This document shows positions 61,265-64,000 of a stretch of 64,000 nt of DNA, piece by piece. How positions within the stretch are numbered: position 1 is the stretch's first letter; every line of letters begins with the position of its first letter. This stretch comes from Nocardia niigatensis NBRC 100131 (GTDB lineage: Bacteria; Actinomycetota; Actinomycetes; Mycobacteriales; Mycobacteriaceae), in assembly GCF_000308655.1 (NCBI RefSeq), contig NZ_BAGC01000061.1, positions 60,541-124,540 of the forward strand, read 5' to 3'. A program made the position numbers and the translations under genes. The notes beneath the pieces were generated by a model. It was not told the origin of the DNA. It was given only the letters and a program-made list of their open reading frames with translations, and made no database searches.

Positions 61265-62002
61265 TCAATAGCTCAGTGCCGCAACAGCCAACATGAGCAG
61301 CACCCCGGCCAGTGTGCACAGCAGCGGTCCTCGGGCGGGTTTGCCCGCATGTGCCTCGGGCAGGATATCGGCCGTGGCGAGATAGAGCAGGAAGCCCGCG
61401 AAATAACCGAGATACAGGCCGACCCATTCCGAGGGGACCCGCACCAGCGTGCCGATGATCGCGCCGACCACCGGGGCGACGGCGTCCAGGCTCAGCATGA
61501 TCAGGCCGCGTTTGCGGGCATTGCCGTAGAGCGTGGTCAGGGTGAAGGTGTTGAATCCGTCGGCGAAGTCGTGGCAGATGACCGCGATGGCCACCGCCAC
61601 GCCGATCGCCGCGCTGGCCTGGAAGCCGAAGCCGATGCTCAATCCGTCGAGCATGGAGTGGAACACCAGGCCCGCGCCCGCGAACAGGCCCAGCGACGAG
61701 AAGTCGTGATTGTGCTGGTGCGCGACGAATTCGTCCTCGTACCCGGTGTGCAGGGCCATCGAGCGCTCGATCACGTGCACGGTGAAGAAGCCGACCACCG
61801 CGGCCAGCAGCGGCACCGGGACGCCGAGCATGATGCGGTCGTCCTGTTCCAGCGCCTCGGGCATCAGGTCGAAGGCCACCACACCCAGCATCACGCCCGC
61901 GGCCAGGCCGAGCACCAGGCGCTTGCGGTCTCCGATGCGCACCGCCACCAGCCCGCCGATCAGGGTGGCGCACAGGGACAGCAGGGAGAGCAGAACGGCC
62001 AT
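61265..62002 (-). CDS. ZIP family metal transporter
   Basis: 245-aa membrane protein with eight likely helices. Conserved metal-site helices: GLVFHSMLDGLSIGFGF (His, Asp) and VICHDFADGFNTFTL (His-Asp), with a His-rich variable loop FVAHQHNHDFSSLG between helices 3 and 4. Imports zinc or a related divalent metal. ATG at 62002 chosen because the first helix begins there; the longer upstream frame is basic and unsupported. 26 bp before the HtrA-like gene on the same strand. Confidence 0.91.
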   Translation of the reverse strand: MAVLLSLLSLCATLIGGLVAVRIGDRKRLVLGLAAGVMLGVVAFDLMPEALEQDDRIMLGVPVPLLAAVVGFFTVHVIERSMALHTGYEDEFVAHQHNHDFSSLGLFAGAGLVFHSMLDGLSIGFGFQASAAIGVAVAIAVICHDFADGFNTFTLTTLYGNARKRGLIMLSLDAVAPVVGAIIGTLVRVPSEWVGLYLGYFAGFLLYLATADILPEAHAGKPARGPLLCTLAGVLLMLAVAALSY

Positions 62003-62109
62003 TCCGCCAGCATGACGACCGATTGCGCCCGGATTGCCACGCCGCGCCGCACGTGAGAAATCGAACGATCGGTTGGTCATTGCGGGCATGCGGGAGTAGG
62101 CATGACTTC

Positions 62110-63162
62110 ATGAGCACTGCTACCGCCTACGCCGTGTCCGCTCCGGACGGGGCCTTCGAGAAGATCGCCATCGAGCGCCGCGAACTCGGCCCGCACGACG
62201 TGCTGATCGATGTCAAGTACGCGGGTATCTGCCACTCCGACATCCACACCGCCCGCAACGAGTGGCGCGGCACCGCCTACCCGTGCGTGCCCGGGCACGA
62301 GATCGCCGGCGTCGTGTCCGCCGTCGGCTCCGACGTGACCCGGCACCGGGTCGGCGATCGGGTCGGCGTGGGCTGCCTGGTCGGCTCCTGCGGCAAGTGC
62401 GAACCCTGCCTGGCCGGGGAACAGCAGTACTGCACCAACGGCGCGGTCTGGACCTACAACTCCGCGGTGCCCGAGGAGGTGCAGGCGGGCGGGCGCACGC
62501 TCGGCGGCTACGCCACGCAGATCGTGGTGACCGAGAGCTTCGTGCTGTCCATTCCGGAGGGCATCGGGCTGGATGTGGCCGCGCCGCTGCTGTGCGCCGG
62601 CATCACCCTGTTCTCGCCGCTGCGGCACTGGCACGCCGGGCCGGGCAAGCGGGTGGCCATCATCGGCATGGGCGGGCTCGGGCACATCGGCGTGAAGATC
62701 GCCGCGGCCATGGGCGCGGAGGTCACCGTGCTCAGCCACTCGCTGTCCAAGCAGGAGGACGGCCGCCGCTTCGGCGCGCACCACTACTACGCGACCGGTG
62801 ACCGCGACACCTTCAAGAAGTTGCGCGGCTCCTTCGACCTCATCATCAACACCGTCTCCGCCGACCTGCCGATCGAGGACTACCTCAAACTGCTGCGGCT
62901 CGACGGCAGCCTGGTAGCGCTCGGCCTGCCCGAAAAGCCGTACAGCGTCCGGGCTTCCGCGCTGGCGGGCTTCCGCCGCTCGCTGTCCGGCTCGATGATC
63001 GGCGGCATTCCGCAGACCCAGGAGATGCTGGACTTCTGCGCCGAGCACGGCATCGGCGCGGAGATCGAGGTGATCTCCGCCGACCGCATCGACGAGGCCT
63101 ACGAGCGCGTGGTTGCCTCCGACGTGCGCTACCGCTTCGTCATCGACACCGCCACCATGTGA
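62110..63162 (+). CDS. Zinc-dependent NAD(P) alcohol dehydrogenase (cinnamyl/aldehyde reductase type)
   Basis: 350-aa MDR enzyme. Catalytic Zn ligands in YAGICHSDIHTARNEW (Cys), CVPGHEIAGVV (His-Glu) and LLCAGITLFSPLRHW; structural Zn cluster CGKCEPCLAGEQQYC; cofactor site VAIIGMGGLGHIGVKIA. Similar to AdhC-type reductases that use NADPH on aldehydes. ATG at 62110. Divergent from the ZIP gene over 107 bp. Confidence 0.94.
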   Translation: MSTATAYAVSAPDGAFEKIAIERRELGPHDVLIDVKYAGICHSDIHTARNEWRGTAYPCVPGHEIAGVVSAVGSDVTRHRVGDRVGVGCLVGSCGKCEPCLAGEQQYCTNGAVWTYNSAVPEEVQAGGRTLGGYATQIVVTESFVLSIPEGIGLDVAAPLLCAGITLFSPLRHWHAGPGKRVAIIGMGGLGHIGVKIAAAMGAEVTVLSHSLSKQEDGRRFGAHHYYATGDRDTFKKLRGSFDLIINTVSADLPIEDYLKLLRLDGSLVALGLPEKPYSVRASALAGFRRSLSGSMIGGIPQTQEMLDFCAEHGIGAEIEVISADRIDEAYERVVASDVRYRFVIDTATM

Positions 63163-63230
63163 CGCGCACCGCTCCCGGATGCCGGATTCCGGTGTCCGGG
63201 AACGGATTCCGCTACTGCCCCGACCGCGCG

Positions 63231-63422
63231 CTACTGCCCCGACTGCTCACGTAGGGCCTGCTTGGCGGCGTCCTGCACCTTGTCGACCGCGCCGGCGAAC
63301 TTGCCGTCGGTCTGCTGGTCCACCATATCGCCGGCCTTGTCGATCAGCGGCTCGAGCTTGTCGGCGTGCTGGCCCGCCAGCTCCGCCGCCTTGCCCGCCG
63401 CGTCCTTCAAGTGGTCGAACAT
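63231..63422 (-). CDS. Small Rv0909/CsbD-like helical protein (antitoxin-type)
   Basis: 63 aa, strongly charged and helical: MFDHLKDAAGKAAELAGQHA at the start, then DKAGDMVDQQTDGKFAGAVD and KVQDAAKQALREQSGQ. Resembles the Rv0909-type antitoxin or CsbD-like stress peptides. No toxin partner adjoins. ATG at 63422; a GTG five codons upstream is possible. Confidence 0.78.
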   Translation of the reverse strand: MFDHLKDAAGKAAELAGQHADKLEPLIDKAGDMVDQQTDGKFAGAVDKVQDAAKQALREQSGQ

Positions 63423-63499
63423 GCCCACGGTCCACACTCCTGTCTCGAATCAACGTCCAGGACAGGCTATCTCCGCGCCGCGCGCGGGACCGGCGCAGC

Positions 63500-63880
63500 T
63501 CAGTTCGCGGGCGGCGGGCTGAAGACGCCGAAACGGTTGCCCGAGGTGTCGAGCAACTCGGCGAAGACCAGGCCGTTCTTGGCGGTCACCGGCTGCAGGA
63601 ACACCTTGCCGCCTTCCTGCTCGGCCGCGGCCAGCACCGCGGGCACGTTCTCGACCAGCACGTAGAAGATGGCGTGGTTGCCGGTGGCGTCGTCCAGATG
63701 CGCGATGCCGCCCGCGGGCATCTCATTGCCCGGGTAGGTGACGATGTCGTATTTCCCGTCCTCGTCCGGGTCCTCGGCGAAGTTCCAGCCGAACAGTTCC
63801 CTGTAGAAGGCCTTCACCTGATCGGGCTGATTGCTGCCGACCTGGAACCAGGCGACGGTGTTGAACGGCGGAGTGGTCAT
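63500..63880 (-). CDS. VOC (glyoxalase/bleomycin-resistance) family protein
   Basis: 126 aa, one betaalphabetabetabeta repeat pair. VAWFQVGSNQPDQVKAFYRE at the start, ELFGWNFAEDPDEDGKYDIV, HAIFYVLVENVPAVLAAAEQ and FAELLDTSGNRFGVFSPP at the end. Metal- or ligand-binding fold; function not readable. ATG at 63880 with GGGAG 6 bases upstream preferred over an earlier in-frame ATG at 63901. Confidence 0.88.
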   Translation of the reverse strand: MTTPPFNTVAWFQVGSNQPDQVKAFYRELFGWNFAEDPDEDGKYDIVTYPGNEMPAGGIAHLDDATGNHAIFYVLVENVPAVLAAAEQEGGKVFLQPVTAKNGLVFAELLDTSGNRFGVFSPPPAN

Positions 63881-63950
63881 CTCTGTCTCCCCAGAGGTCA
63901 TGGTGGATTTCCTTGCCCCATCACGATCTCCAGGCCCAGCGACAACCCCC

Positions 63951-63982
63951 TGTCGGTGTTTCCGCACTATTTGTCGGTGTTT
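63951..63982. promoter_or_regulatory. Two direct repeats upstream of the VOC gene
   Basis: TGTCGGTGTTT occurs at 63951 and 63972, exactly 21 bp apart (two helical turns), upstream of the leftward VOC gene. Typical of paired operator half-sites on one DNA face. The window ends 18 bases later, so the rest of the region is unseen. Confidence 0.5.
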
Positions 63983-64000
63983 TCGCCGGACCTCCTAGAC

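Overview
The window is GC-rich actinobacterial chromosome, almost certainly from a Nocardia or close Nocardiaceae relative. The reasons are the very high G+C at third codon positions, mycothiol synthesis (mshA), an HBHA-like heparin-binding protein, a SenX3-RegX3 pair, an EspG-like protein, the DsbA-like/VKOR pair, and a gene order that follows, in reverse, the M. tuberculosis Rv0472-Rv0510 segment as I remember it (hemC-hemA, glutaredoxin, serB1-like, acyltransferase, galE-like, bS22, BldC-like, proC, ..., regX3-senX3, gpm1, ybjN, mshA, SDR, L,D-transpeptidase, murB, ..., deoC, hbhA, XRE, DUF445, TetR). That backbone is ordinary housekeeping and cell-envelope biology.

Layout. 1-2.6 kb: haem synthesis operon rex-hemA-hemC with 4-bp stop/start overlaps and a Rex-type operator upstream. 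2.9-8.3 kb: glutaredoxin, HAD phosphatase, acyltransferase/epimerase pair, the tiny ribosomal protein bS22, a BldC-like regulator and proC. 8.5-14.3 kb: thioesterase, isomerase-like protein, repeat-rich membrane protein, exopolyphosphatase and a Cys-rich protein. 14.4-17.2 kb: four small secreted proteins, two of them near-identical tandem copies with Thr/Pro tails. 17.4-27.1 kb: regX3-senX3, an accessory block (HxlR, reductase, S15-type hydrolase), gpmA, a ROK kinase, ybjN and mshA. 28.1-33.2 kb: an SDR, then a compact four-gene accessory operon (two KAS III/OleA-like proteins, a GT2 glycosyltransferase and an adenylate-forming ligase). 34-44 kb: L,D-transpeptidase, murB, two DUF2505 genes, a methyltransferase, an orphan AbiEi-like gene, an LmeA-like protein, deoC, an acetyltransferase and purU. 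44.3-50.6 kb: two paralogous alpha/beta hydrolases with palindromic upstream sites, then the hbhA neighbourhood. 50.7-64 kb: a UbiB kinase, a saccharopine dehydrogenase-like reductase, a glycosidase-like protein with divergent TetR, a second TetR, a lipase, EspG-like, a ppk2 broken by one nonsense codon, DsbA-like/VKOR, an HtrA-like protease, a ZIP transporter, an alcohol dehydrogenase and small genes.

The most notable things are: (1) an unnamed dispersed repeat of about 130 bp, present five times (4341, 8328, 17206, 25011, 43135), mostly sense-oriented at gene 3' ends and in two cases forming the last codons of the gene in different frames; (2) the KAS III pair in which the second subunit has its active-site Cys moved by one residue and lacks the His and Asn, beside a ligase and a glycosyltransferase, suggesting a heterodimeric condensing enzyme for an unknown glycolipid or lactone; (3) near-identical tandem secreted Ig-like proteins; and (4) the ppk2 nonsense mutation. 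All functional calls rest on motifs and gene order read by eye; no database search was run.
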